From the NCBI RefSeq assembly GCF_902706035.1, contig NZ_CACSJA010000031.1, positions 1-61,930 on the forward strand: a stretch of DNA of 61,930 bases, written 5' to 3'. Positions 52,097 through 60,931 of the stretch are shown piece after piece. Origin of the DNA: Pantoea sp. 18069. GTDB lineage: Bacteria > Pseudomonadota > Gammaproteobacteria > Burkholderiales > Burkholderiaceae_C. The notes beneath the pieces are model-generated. The model was not told where the DNA came from, did not search any database, and was given only the letters and a program-made list of their open reading frames with translations. A program made the position numbers and the translations under genes. Within the stretch, counting starts at the first letter, position 1. The number at the start of each line of letters is the position of its first letter.

Positions 52097-53935
52097 TCAG
52101 CGGCCGACGGCGTAGCCCTGCATGCCGCGCGGATTGGCCGCGGCGCGCAGCAGCAGCCGGCCTTGTGCGTCGCGCTCGCGGGTGCAGGCCGACATGCGGC
52201 TTTCCGACCAGGCATCGCCGACCTTGACCTGGTGGCCCGCGGCGCGCAGGGCTTCGATCTCCTCGGGCGCGAAGCGCGATTCGACGGTCAGCTGGTTGAG
52301 CCTGGTCTGGCGCGGCCAGAACGATGCGGGGAAATGGTCTACATGCCAGGCGGGCGCGTCGATCGCCTCCTGCAGGTTCATGCCGTGCACCGCGTGGCGC
52401 AGGAAAAAGGCCGGCGACCATTGGTCCTGCTGGTCGCCGCCGGGCGTGCCGAACACCATGTAGGGCTCGCCGTCGCGCAGCGCGAGCGAAGGCGACAAGG
52501 TGGTGCAGGGCACGACGCGCGGCGTGACGGTGTTGGCCAGGCCTTCGTCGAGCCAGGTCATCTGCAGGCGGGTGTTGATCGCAAAGCCCAGCGCGGGCAC
52601 GACCGGGCTCGACGACAGCCAGCCGCCCGAGGGCGTGGCCGCGACCATGTTGCCGTGCCTGTCGATGACGTCGATATGGCAGGTGTCGCCGACAAAAATT
52701 TCGCGCTCAGCCCATTCGGCTACGGGCGGCAGCGCGGCAAATGTGGGCTCGCCTATGCCAAAGCGCGTGTCGGCAGTGAGAAGCGTGCGCTCGGCCGCGC
52801 CCAGGTCGGGCAGTCGCGGCGCTATGCCCGCGGGCGCGCCGGCGCGCAGTTCGGCCGAGGCGCGGTCGCTGGTTTCGAGCCAGCGCGCGCGCAGGTAGTC
52901 GTCGGACAGCAGCGCCATCTGCGCTTCGCGCTGCGCGCCGGGCGCGTCGCCGTACCAGGCCAGGCGGTCGGCCATGGCCAGCTTCGCGGCCTCGGCAATG
53001 CGGTGCACAAAGCCTGCCGTGTGTGGCTGGTGGTGCGCCAGATCGGCGTGGCGCAGCATGCCTATCTGCTGCAGGAAGGCCGGGCCCTGGCTCCAGAAGC
53101 CGCACTTGGCCAGCGTGTAGCGCCCGAAGTCCAGCGTCAGCGGCGTTTCCACCGTGGCCTGCCAGTTCGCCATGTCGTCGTAGCGCAGCAGGCCGCCATG
53201 GCGTTCGCCACTGGTGTCCTGCACTTTTTCCGTGCGGTAGTAGAGATCGATTTCCTGGGCGACAAAGCCGCGGTACCAGATGTCGAGCGCGGCATCGATC
53301 TGCTCGGTGCGGCCGCTGGCACGGGTCTGCGCTTCCTGCAGCAGGCGCTCGAAGGTGGCCGCGAGCTGGGGCAACCGGAACAGTGCACCGGGCTGTGGCA
53401 CGCGGCCTTCAGGCAGCCAGACCTGGGCCGAAGTGGGCCATTGTTCACGGAACAGGTCCTGCACCGCGTAGATCGCCTGCACGGCGCGGGGAATCAATGG
53501 AAAGCCGTCGCGCGCATAGCCAATCGCCGGCGCGAGCACATCGGCCAGCGACCAGGTGCCATGTTCGCGCAGCATGGTCATCCAGGCACCGAAAGCGCCG
53601 GGCACCGTGGCCGGCAGCATGCCTATGCCCGGCACCTGCTCCAAGCCCATCCGGCGAAAGGTTTCGGCATCGGCTTCGGCCGGGGCCACGCCCTGGCCCT
53701 TGATCGCCTGCGTCCGGCCCAGCCGCTCGCTCCACAGCAGGATGGGCACTTCGCCGCCCGGTCCGTTGAGGTGGGGTTCGACCACCTGCAGCACAAAGCC
53801 GCCGGCCACGGCCGCGTCGAAGGCATTGCCGCCGCGTTCGAGCACGCCCATGGCGGTCTGCGACACCAGCCAATGGGTAGAGGAGACCACGCCGAAGGTT
53901 CCGGTGATCTCGGGACGGGTAGTGAAGGCGCTCAT
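52097..53935 (-). CDS. Gamma-glutamyltransferase family protein (cytoplasmic form)
   Basis: 612 residues from ATG 53935. Family landmarks: MGVLERGGNAFDAAVAGG, EPHLNGPGGEVPIL, and the processing/catalytic Thr in VGDTCHIDVIDRHGNMVAAT. The Thr becomes the N-terminal nucleophile after self-cleavage into large and small subunits. Unlike GGT of the periplasm there is no signal peptide. Such forms act in amide or gamma-glutamyl catabolism or as acylases. It is first in the operon with Bug and GAF genes and divergent from a LysR regulator. Confidence 0.85.
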   Translation of the reverse strand: MSAFTTRPEITGTFGVVSSTHWLVSQTAMGVLERGGNAFDAAVAGGFVLQVVEPHLNGPGGEVPILLWSERLGRTQAIKGQGVAPAEADAETFRRMGLEQVPGIGMLPATVPGAFGAWMTMLREHGTWSLADVLAPAIGYARDGFPLIPRAVQAIYAVQDLFREQWPTSAQVWLPEGRVPQPGALFRLPQLAATFERLLQEAQTRASGRTEQIDAALDIWYRGFVAQEIDLYYRTEKVQDTSGERHGGLLRYDDMANWQATVETPLTLDFGRYTLAKCGFWSQGPAFLQQIGMLRHADLAHHQPHTAGFVHRIAEAAKLAMADRLAWYGDAPGAQREAQMALLSDDYLRARWLETSDRASAELRAGAPAGIAPRLPDLGAAERTLLTADTRFGIGEPTFAALPPVAEWAEREIFVGDTCHIDVIDRHGNMVAATPSGGWLSSSPVVPALGFAINTRLQMTWLDEGLANTVTPRVVPCTTLSPSLALRDGEPYMVFGTPGGDQQDQWSPAFFLRHAVHGMNLQEAIDAPAWHVDHFPASFWPRQTRLNQLTVESRFAPEEIEALRAAGHQVKVGDAWSESRMSACTRERDAQGRLLLRAAANPRGMQGYAVGR

Positions 53936-54040
53936 GAATGCTTTTGGTGCAGTGGATGGTGGACCCAACTATAGAAGCACGGAATAGGCCAGGGTGAATG
54001 TATTCGTATCGATCCATGCATTGCAGGCTATAGTTCGGCG

Positions 54041-54991
54041 ATGAGCCATTCCCAGCAAACCGTGGGGCGCGCAATCGATGCGCGCCTGAAGCTGCGCCAC
54101 TACCGGCTGGTGGTGGCGCTGGACCGCTACCGCTCGATCACGCGCGTCGCCGAAATCCTGGGCAGCAGCCAGCCCACGGTCACGCGCGCGCTGGCCGACA
54201 TTGAAGACATCTTCAACGCCGTGCTGTTCGACCGAACCGGGCGCGGCCTCGAGCCCACGGCTGCGGGCCGGGTGGTGATCGCGCGCGCGGCGTATGCGAT
54301 TGCCGAGAACGACGAACTGCTGATCGAGCTCGATGGCGTGCGCGCCGGGCGCCAGGGCCGGCTGCGCGTGGGCGTGCTGCCCTATGCGTCGACCCGTGTG
54401 CTCGACAGCACCTGGTCGTACCTGTTCTCGCTGCGGCCCAGGATCGCCACGGTGTCTATGGAAGATGTCACGGGCAATCTGTTCGCGGCGCTGCGCGCGC
54501 GCACGCTCGACTGCGCGATCTGCCGCTTTTCACAGAACGAACAGGGTGACGATGCGATCGAGCAGGTGCTGCTCTACCACCAGCAGCCGCGGCTGGTCGT
54601 GGCCAAGCCCAGCGCGGCGCTGCTCACGCGCTTTCCCGAAGTGGATATCGCCAAGCTGTCGGAGATGGACTGGATCTTCCCGCCCGCCGATACGCCGAGC
54701 CGGGGCATGATAGACGCGATCTTCTCGGCGGCCGGGCGGCGCGTGCCGATTCCCACGCTCGAGGCCTATGCGGTGCGCACCATCGCGTCCGCGCTGCGCA
54801 ATCTGCCGCGCGGCATCACGGTGCTGCCCGATGACATCGCCCAGGCGGTGTGCGTGGGCGGCGCGGCCGAAGTGCTGGAGCAGGCGCTGCCCTGGAGCCT
54901 GCCGCCGGTGGGGCTCGCGTGGCTGCGCAATTCGCCCAAGGCCGATCTGATCGATGGGCTGAGGCAGGCCATTTTGGCGCGGCCGGTCTGA
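54041..54991 (+). CDS. LysR-family regulator
   Basis: 316 residues. Helix-turn-helix at 18-80 (LVVALDRYRSITRVAEILGS, SQPTVTRALADIEDIFNAVL, FDRTGRGLEPTAAG), substrate domain after about 100 (LRVGVLPYASTRVLDSTW). The N terminus LRHYRLVVALDRYRS is of the GbpR/CbbR-like subgroup that controls neighbouring catabolic genes. It is divergent from the transferase operon with 105 bases between and is its likely activator. Confidence 0.9.
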   Translation: MSHSQQTVGRAIDARLKLRHYRLVVALDRYRSITRVAEILGSSQPTVTRALADIEDIFNAVLFDRTGRGLEPTAAGRVVIARAAYAIAENDELLIELDGVRAGRQGRLRVGVLPYASTRVLDSTWSYLFSLRPRIATVSMEDVTGNLFAALRARTLDCAICRFSQNEQGDDAIEQVLLYHQQPRLVVAKPSAALLTRFPEVDIAKLSEMDWIFPPADTPSRGMIDAIFSAAGRRVPIPTLEAYAVRTIASALRNLPRGITVLPDDIAQAVCVGGAAEVLEQALPWSLPPVGLAWLRNSPKADLIDGLRQAILARPV

Positions 54992-54998
54992 ATCGGGA

Positions 54999-55208
54999 TT
55001 ACAGCCCCAGTGCGTCCAGCGCCGGCGGGCGCAGCAGATCCTGGTCTATGCCCATGACTTCGCTCGCGCGTTCCATGGCCGTCCACAGTTGCGCGGGCAT
55101 CTTGAGGATTTGCTCGGGCGAGTCGGCCTGGGCGATCCAGGCGCCGATCTCGTGGTGCTGTTCGGGCGTGAGCAGATCCAGGTGCAGCATTTCGTCAATG
55201 GTTTTCAT
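54999..55208 (-). CDS. Small hypothetical protein at the end of the nitrate-importer operon
   Basis: 69 residues, MKTIDEMLHLDLLTPEQHHE onward, acidic and helical, without signal or membrane segment. It begins about 97 bases after the importer ATPase on the same strand. Ribosome-binding site GATCCC is poor. Similar small proteins sit at the ends of Nrt/Nas operons in related bacteria, as far as I recall; I know no function. It may be a regulator or stabiliser of nitrate-reduction proteins. Confidence 0.6.
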   Translation of the reverse strand: MKTIDEMLHLDLLTPEQHHEIGAWIAQADSPEQILKMPAQLWTAMERASEVMGIDQDLLRPPALDALGL

Positions 55209-55304
55209 GGGATCAGCGGTTCTTCGTATTGCGAAAATGCCTGGTCAGCATGCGCTGCGCGGCCTGAGCTCCAATATACCGCCGTCCGTCATGGACCCGG
55301 GGCT

Positions 55305-56105
55305 TCAGGCGGCTTTTTCGACATGCGCCTGGCGCGTGTAGAGAAAATCCATCACCGCCTTGCGGCAGCGCAGGTACTCGGGGTCGTTGGCAAGTTCCAC
55401 GCGCTTGCGCGGCCGCGCGATGTCCACGCTCAGGATCTCGCCTATGCGCGCGGCCGGGCCGTTGGTCATCATCACGATCTTGTCGGACAGCAGCACGGCT
55501 TCATCGACATCGTGGGTCACCATCACCACGGTGCTGCGCGTGCGTGCGACGATCTCGAGCAGTTCGTCCTGCAGCTTGGCGCGCGTGAGCGCGTCGAGCG
55601 CGCCGAACGGCTCGTCCATCAGCAGCACCTGGGGCTCCATCGACAGCGCACGCGCAATGCCCACGCGCTGCTTCATGCCGCCCGAAATTTCACCCGGGCG
55701 CTTGTCGCGCGCATGGCTCAGGCCCACCAGGGCCAGCGCCGCGTCGGTGCGCTCCTTGAGCTGGGCCTTGCTTTCGGCTTGCGAGAACACGCGCTCCACG
55801 GCCAGATGCACGTTTTCGTAGCAGGTCAGCCAGGGCAGCAGCGAATGGTTCTGGAACACCACGGCGCGCTCGGGCGACGGGCCCTGGATTTCGCGGTTGG
55901 CGCACAGCAGCACGCCGTTGCTGGGCGTGGTGAGCCCGGCGATCAGGTTGAGCAGCGTCGACTTGCCGCAGCCCGAATGCCCGATCAGCGCGACGAAGTC
56001 GCCCTTGGCAATGCGCAGATCGATGTTCTCCAGCGCCAGGAACAGGCCCTTGGCCGTTTTGAAACTCTGCGAGATGCCTTGCAGTTCAATGAATCTGTCG
56101 TTCAT
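55305..56105 (-). CDS. nrtD: Nitrate ABC importer ATPase
   Basis: 266 residues. Walker A IGHSGCGKSTL, signature EISGGMKQRVGIARAL, Walker B VLLMDEPFGALD, H-loop VTHDVDEAVLLSD. The ATG overlaps the permease stop (ATGA). The sequence type is that of NrtD/CmpD/TauB, and the neighbouring NrtA and NasT point to nitrate. It lacks the substrate-binding C-terminal part of NrtC. Confidence 0.9.
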   Translation of the reverse strand: MNDRFIELQGISQSFKTAKGLFLALENIDLRIAKGDFVALIGHSGCGKSTLLNLIAGLTTPSNGVLLCANREIQGPSPERAVVFQNHSLLPWLTCYENVHLAVERVFSQAESKAQLKERTDAALALVGLSHARDKRPGEISGGMKQRVGIARALSMEPQVLLMDEPFGALDALTRAKLQDELLEIVARTRSTVVMVTHDVDEAVLLSDKIVMMTNGPAARIGEILSVDIARPRKRVELANDPEYLRCRKAVMDFLYTRQAHVEKAA

Positions 56106-57061
56106 GACTTCACCTCTTCATAAGTAAAAGCTTTGGCGATCTGCACCAGCAGCAGTTCGAGCGCCAGACCCACGATGCCGATCACGCCTATGGCGATGAT
56201 GATGTTCATCACGTTGAGGTTGTTCCACTCGTCCCAGACCCAGAAGCCTATGCCCACGCCGCCGGTCAGCATTTCGGCCGCGACGATCACCAGCCAGGCC
56301 GTGCCCACGGCCAGGCGCACGCCGGTGAGCATGTAGGGCAGAACCGAGGGCAGCAGGATCTTGGTCGCGATCTTCCATTCGGACAGGTTGAGCACGCGCG
56401 CGACGTTCATGTAGTCCTGGGGCACGCGCTGCACGCCGATCGCGGTGTTGATCACCATGGGCCAGATCGAGCAGATGAAGATCGTCCAGATGGCCGCGGG
56501 GTTCGCGCCCTTGAAGACCAGCAGGCCTATGGGCAGCCAGGCCAGTGGCGACACCGGCTTGAGCAGGCTGATGATGGGGTTGAACATCTTCGACAGGAAC
56601 TTGAAGCGGCCGATCAGAAAGCCTGCGGGAATGCCGACCAGCGCCGCCAGGCCGAAGCCTATGGCCACGCGTTCGAGCGAGGCCAGCACGTTCCAGCCCA
56701 CGCCCTGGTCGTTCGGGCCGTTGCTGTAGAACGGGTCGCTGAACAGCTCGATCGCCTGCTCCCAGGTCGCGGCCGGGCCGGGAATGCTCCCGCCCGTGGC
56801 CATGGAAATGCCGGCCCAGGCCAGCACCAGCAGCGCCAGGCCCAGCAGCGGCGGCACGGCGGCCTGGACCAGATCCTGGGCCTGCAGCACCAGTTTGCTC
56901 GGAGGCCGCGCGCTGGCGCTGACCGGGCTCGCGGGCGCCGCATGGGCGGCATGCCCGGCCAGGGGCAGTGCCGTCTCGGCGGCGGGCTCCACGCCCTCAA
57001 GGGAGCGCGCGTGCAGCGCGCCGAGCGGCGCGGCGGTGGGCGATAAAGTGTGTGTGTTCAT
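56102..57061 (-). CDS. nrtB: Nitrate ABC importer permease
   Basis: 319 residues. The N-terminal 65 residues are Ala/Pro-rich and hydrophilic, then about six membrane segments follow, with NtrB-type motif NPIISLLKPVSPLAWLPIGL and SEWKIATKILLPSVLPYMLT with the EAA-type loop. It builds the channel for nitrate and is coupled to the ATPase by overlap. The gene lies 57 bases behind nrtA. Confidence 0.92.
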   Translation of the reverse strand: MNTHTLSPTAAPLGALHARSLEGVEPAAETALPLAGHAAHAAPASPVSASARPPSKLVLQAQDLVQAAVPPLLGLALLVLAWAGISMATGGSIPGPAATWEQAIELFSDPFYSNGPNDQGVGWNVLASLERVAIGFGLAALVGIPAGFLIGRFKFLSKMFNPIISLLKPVSPLAWLPIGLLVFKGANPAAIWTIFICSIWPMVINTAIGVQRVPQDYMNVARVLNLSEWKIATKILLPSVLPYMLTGVRLAVGTAWLVIVAAEMLTGGVGIGFWVWDEWNNLNVMNIIIAIGVIGIVGLALELLLVQIAKAFTYEEVKS

Positions 57062-57118
57062 CGTGCGTTCTTCCGTTGAAAGGAGGGTGCCGGGCGCCGG
57101 GGCCCGGCAGCGCCTGCG

Positions 57119-58363
57119 TCAGGCCTTGACCTTGAAACTGTCGGCGTACTTCTGCGGCTGCGTGCCGTCCCAGACCACGCCGTCGACGAGCTTGCTGCTG
57201 CGCATGTCGCTCTTGGGCAGCGGCGTCTTGGAGGCCGTCGCCGCCTCCTTGTAGAGGGCTATGCGGTTGATGGACCTGGCCACGCCAAGGTAGTCCGGGT
57301 GGTCCTTGAGCAGGCCCCAGCGCTTGTGCTGGGTGAGAAACCACATGCCGTCGGAGAGGTAGGGGAAGTTCACCGCGCCCTCGTTGTAGAACTTCATGTG
57401 GTCGGGGTCGTCCCAGGTCCTGCCCATGCCGTTCTGGTAGCGGCCCAGGATGCGCTGGTTGATCGCGTCGACGCTGGTGTTCACATAGGACTTGGCGGCA
57501 ATGGTTTCGGCCATCTGGTTCTTGTTGGCCAGGCTGGCGTCTATCCAGCGGCCGGCTTCGAGAATCGCGGCGGTGACGGCGCGCGCGGTGTTCGGGTACT
57601 TGTCGGCGAACTCGGCCGTGGTGCCCAGCACTTTCTCGGGGTGGTCTTTCCAGATCTCCTGGGAGGTGGCGGCCGTGACGCCTATGCCGTCCATGATCGC
57701 GCGGTGGTTCCAGGGCTCGCCCACGCAAAAGCCGTCCATATTGCCGACACGCATGTTGGCCACCATCTGCGGCGGCGGCACGGTGATGACCTTGGCATCC
57801 TTGATGGGGTTGATGCCGTTCGCGGCCAGCCAGTAGTAGAGCCACATCGCATGCGTTCCCGTGGGGAAAGTCTGCGCAAAGGTGTACTCGCGCTTTTCGC
57901 TGGCCATCAGCTTGGCCAGGCCCGCGCCGTTGACCGCGCCCTTGTCGGCAAGCTTCTTGGCCAGCGTGATCGCCTGGCCGTTGTTGTTCAGGTTCATGAG
58001 CACGGCCATGTCCTTTTTCGGCCCGCCAATGCCCAGATGCACGCCGTAGACCAGGCCATAGAGCACATGGGCGCAGTCGAGCTCGCCATTGACCAGCTTG
58101 TCGCGCACGCCCGCCCAGCTCGCTTCCTTGGTGGGAATGATCTTGATGCCGTATTTCTTGTCTATGCCCAGCACCGAAGCCATCACCACGCTCGCGCAGT
58201 CGGTCAGCGGGATAAAGCCTATGCGCACTTCCTTCTTCTCCGGCGCGTCGGACCCCTGGGCATGCACCAGCGCGCGCAGGGCCGGGGAAATTCCCGCGAC
58301 CCCCACGGCGGCGGCTTGCAAAACGGTGCGGCGCGGAACGCCGGTTTTCATCAGGTCAGGCAT
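57119..58363 (-). CDS. nrtA: Nitrate-binding protein of the ABC importer
   Basis: 414 residues from ATG 58363 (or ATG 58351). Twin-arginine-type signal VPRRTVLQAAAVGVAGISPA, so it is exported folded. The mature part VRIGFIPLTDCASVVMASVL and FCVGEPWNHRAIMDGIG, with ATSQEIWKDHPEKVLGTTAE, is the NrtA/CmpA pattern. It binds nitrate in the periplasm. The signal argues against the cytoplasmic sensor NasS, which is a homologue. It begins about 310 bases after nasT, across the attenuator at 58388. Confidence 0.92.
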   Translation of the reverse strand: MPDLMKTGVPRRTVLQAAAVGVAGISPALRALVHAQGSDAPEKKEVRIGFIPLTDCASVVMASVLGIDKKYGIKIIPTKEASWAGVRDKLVNGELDCAHVLYGLVYGVHLGIGGPKKDMAVLMNLNNNGQAITLAKKLADKGAVNGAGLAKLMASEKREYTFAQTFPTGTHAMWLYYWLAANGINPIKDAKVITVPPPQMVANMRVGNMDGFCVGEPWNHRAIMDGIGVTAATSQEIWKDHPEKVLGTTAEFADKYPNTARAVTAAILEAGRWIDASLANKNQMAETIAAKSYVNTSVDAINQRILGRYQNGMGRTWDDPDHMKFYNEGAVNFPYLSDGMWFLTQHKRWGLLKDHPDYLGVARSINRIALYKEAATASKTPLPKSDMRSSKLVDGVVWDGTQPQKYADSFKVKA

Positions 58364-58387
58364 ATGCAGTCTCGGCAGAAAAGTGGC

Positions 58388-58460
58388 AAAAAAAAAGGCG
58401 CCCGCATCCTGCGCGAAAGCCATGGGCTTGCCGTGCAGTGATGGGGACGCCTTTGTCCGG
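58388..58460 (-). promoter_or_regulatory. Leader attenuator of the nrt operon (putative NasT target)
   Basis: On the minus strand GGCGTCCCCATC (from 58451 down to 58440) pairs with GATGCGGGCGCC (58408 to 58397), eleven of twelve positions including one G-U, and nine T follow at 58388-58396. This is a strong intrinsic terminator about 25 bases in front of nrtA. It overlaps GACAAAGGCGTC (58446-58457), identical to the block in the nas leader. Just before it lies GACAGGC...GCCTGTC, a possible first hairpin. ANTAR proteins prevent such terminators from forming. Confidence 0.8.
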
Positions 58461-58674
58461 TGACAGGCAAATCGGTCGTTGAATGCCTGTCGGTGGGGTC
58501 TTCGTTGACCTTGCTTTTACTTAAGCAACTTCGGTGCCAGCTTGGGTTTTCCGGCATGAAACAGCGGTTTTCCCAATGCAGCGGCCGGGACCGGGGCTGT
58601 GGAGCGGGTTTTTTGCCGGCGCGTCGCGCGCCATTTCTGTGCGCGTGCGCTGAATCGGGGCGCGTTGGCGTCTG

Positions 58675-59301
58675 TTAGCCGAGCAATTCCGCCGCGTCTA
58701 TCATGCGCTGTGCGATCTGCACCATCTTGATGCCCTTGTCCATCGCGAGCTTGCGCAGCCGGTCGTAGGCCTCCTTCTCGCTCAGCGACTGGCGCTGCAT
58801 CAGGATGCCCTTGGCGCGGTCTATGGTCTTGCGGTCCTTGAGTTCGTCGCGCGCATCCTGGAGTTCGGCACGCAGCGACTGCTCATGCTTGAAGCGCGCC
58901 ATCGCCACCTGCAGGATGGGGCGTATGCGCTGCGGCGCCAGGCCTTCGACGATATAGGCGCAGACACCCGCGGCGACCGCGTCGGGCACATGCGTGGTGT
59001 CGGGGTCATTGGTGAACAGCACGATGGGGCGGCGTTTGTCGCGCGTCGCCATGACCACATGTTCGAGCGCGTCGCGGGCTTCGCTTTCGGCGTCGACGAT
59101 GATCAGATCGGGGCGCAGCTGCGCGAGGCGCTCGCTCAGGAATACATCGGCCGGCAGCGTGGCGACGATATCGTATTGCGCTTCGAGCAGCCCCACGCGC
59201 AAGGAGCGCGAGCGCTCGAGCTGCAGGCGCACATGCTCTTCCTGGTCGTCCAGCACAGCCAGATCCGGGACGATGACCACAATGCGCAAGGGATGACTCA
59301 T
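58675..59301 (-). CDS. nasT: ANTAR-domain antiterminator NasT
   Basis: 208 residues from ATG 59301. A receiver-like N-terminal part (IVVIVPDLAVLDDQEEHVRL, LRPDLIIVDAES) is followed by the ANTAR RNA-binding domain from about 145 (LKDRKTIDRAKGILMQRQSL, SEKEAYDRLRKLAMDKGIKM). In NasT proteins ANTAR binds a two-hairpin leader and stops termination. It is upstream of the nrt leader on the same strand. The usual inhibitor NasS is not visible in the window. Confidence 0.92.
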   Translation of the reverse strand: MSHPLRIVVIVPDLAVLDDQEEHVRLQLERSRSLRVGLLEAQYDIVATLPADVFLSERLAQLRPDLIIVDAESEARDALEHVVMATRDKRRPIVLFTNDPDTTHVPDAVAAGVCAYIVEGLAPQRIRPILQVAMARFKHEQSLRAELQDARDELKDRKTIDRAKGILMQRQSLSEKEAYDRLRKLAMDKGIKMVQIAQRMIDAAELLG

Positions 59302-59373
59302 GGCTTGGCATAAGCAAGAAAAATGCCATTTTGCGCTGAATCGTGGGCTGTGGGCTTGGCTGGAGGGCAGGCC

Positions 59374-59448
59374 GTTCACCCTTCGACGGGCTCAGGGCGA
59401 ACGGGTTGGGCCATGCCTTATCGACTTCAGGACTCAGGGCGAACGGGA
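59374..59448. repeat. REP-like repeats between nasT and the amidohydrolase
   Basis: Two copies of the core: CCTTCGACGGGCTCAGGGCG with following AACGGG (59380-59406) and GACTCAGGGCGAACGGGATG (from about 59431). They lie between the nasT start and the end of the amidohydrolase gene, like the repeat at 13682 between two genes. Confidence 0.75.
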
Positions 59449-59473
59449 TGGGGCATGGGTCAAGAGCCGCGGC

Positions 59474-60931
59474 CTACTTGCGCAAAAACGGCAGCGGCAC
59501 ATCGGCCGGAATCGGGCAGGCATAGGGCTGGCCCTGGCGGCGTTCCAGCAGTTCGGCCTTGGCGGCGGCTATCAGCGCCGGGTTGGCAATCAATTCCACC
59601 GCAGTCGCGGTCAGCACCTTGGCGGCATGCACCATGCCCGCATGGGCCAGGCCCGACTGGCCCTGCGAGACCATCTGCCACGAATGCAGCGGTGTGCCGA
59701 ACGCATAGCACGCGACCCAGGCCTGCACCGTGGGCGTGATCCAGCTGACATCGGCGACGTCGGTGGAGCCGAACATGGTTTCCTGCACCTTGGGGTCGTA
59801 GGGCGCAAGGCCTTCGAACACCGCGGGCACCTTGCCGCGCAGCACCGCGGCCAGCGGGCGGCTCACGGCGTCGAGGTCGTTGGGGTCCAGCGTGGCCTGG
59901 AAGTCGCTGGCGAGCTTTTGCTGGCGCGCGTCGAGCTGCAACCGGCCCAGCGCCTGCATCTGCGCATACATCACCTGGTTGAGCGTGGTGTTCTGCAGCA
60001 GGTTGGAGCAGGCCTTGTCGAACACGATCTCGAGCCGGCAGTCGGTCATCAGCGCCGCGCCGCGCGCGACGTTCTGCACGCGCGCGTAGAGTTCGGCGGC
60101 CTCGTGGTTGCGGCCCGCGCGCACAAGATAGAGCACTTCGGCGCGCGCCTGCACCACATTGGGCGACATGCCGCCCGCATCGGTCACGGCATAGTGCACA
60201 CGCGCGTCCGAAGGCATGTGCTCGCGCAGGTAGTTGACGCCCACATTCATCAGCTCGACCGCGTCGAGCGCGCTGCGGCCCAGGTGCGGCGAATGCGCGG
60301 CGTGCGAGGCCTTGCCGTGGAAGATGAACCTGGCCTGGATATTGGCCAGCGTGCTCTGGCTGAACACCGCGGTGAAGCTCGCGGGGTGCCAGGTCAGCGC
60401 GACGTCGACGTCGTCGAACACGCCCGCGCGCGCCATGAAGGTCTTGCCCGAGCCGCCTTCTTCGGCGGGGCAGCCGTAGTAGCGTATGCGGGCCTTTTGC
60501 CCGCTGGCCTGCAGATGCGCCTGCAGCGCGATGGCGGCGAAGTGCGCCGACGTGCCCAGCAGGTGGTGGCCGCAGCCGTGGCCGGCCAGGCCCGGGCTGT
60601 CGACCGAAGGCGTGCAGACCAGCGCGCCGCTTTGCTGGTTCAGGCCCGACAGCGCGTCGTATTCGCCCAGAAACGCAATGGCCGGGCCCTCGTCGCCCCA
60701 TTCGGCCATGAAGGCCGTGGGAATGCCCGCGACATCGCGCGTGATGCGAAAGCCCGCGCTCGCGAGCGCGTCGATATGCAGTTGCGCCGACGACATCTCG
60801 GCGTAGCGCAGTTCGGCCAGCGACCAGATCCGGTCGGCCAGCGCCGTCATGCGCGGCGTCTCGCGCGTGAAGAATTCCTGCAGTTCGTTCAGTATGGTCA
60901 TGGACGGTGTTTCCTGGGCTTGCGCCATCAT
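59474..60931 (-). CDS. M20-family amidohydrolase (AbgB-like)
   Basis: 485 residues from ATG 60931, which overlaps the stop of the Bug gene; ATG 60901 (MTILNELQEFF) is an alternative. Zinc-site sequences GHGCGHHLLGTSAHF, YYGCPAEEGGSGKTFMA and FHGKASHAAHSPHLGRSALD, then MFGSTDVADVSWITP, are of the p-aminobenzoyl-glutamate hydrolase subunit B/amidohydrolase branch. It cleaves an amide of an acylated amino acid. Co-transcribed with the Bug gene, it probably acts on the compound that protein captures. Confidence 0.9.
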   Translation of the reverse strand: MMAQAQETPSMTILNELQEFFTRETPRMTALADRIWSLAELRYAEMSSAQLHIDALASAGFRITRDVAGIPTAFMAEWGDEGPAIAFLGEYDALSGLNQQSGALVCTPSVDSPGLAGHGCGHHLLGTSAHFAAIALQAHLQASGQKARIRYYGCPAEEGGSGKTFMARAGVFDDVDVALTWHPASFTAVFSQSTLANIQARFIFHGKASHAAHSPHLGRSALDAVELMNVGVNYLREHMPSDARVHYAVTDAGGMSPNVVQARAEVLYLVRAGRNHEAAELYARVQNVARGAALMTDCRLEIVFDKACSNLLQNTTLNQVMYAQMQALGRLQLDARQQKLASDFQATLDPNDLDAVSRPLAAVLRGKVPAVFEGLAPYDPKVQETMFGSTDVADVSWITPTVQAWVACYAFGTPLHSWQMVSQGQSGLAHAGMVHAAKVLTATAVELIANPALIAAAKAELLERRQGQPYACPIPADVPLPFLRK

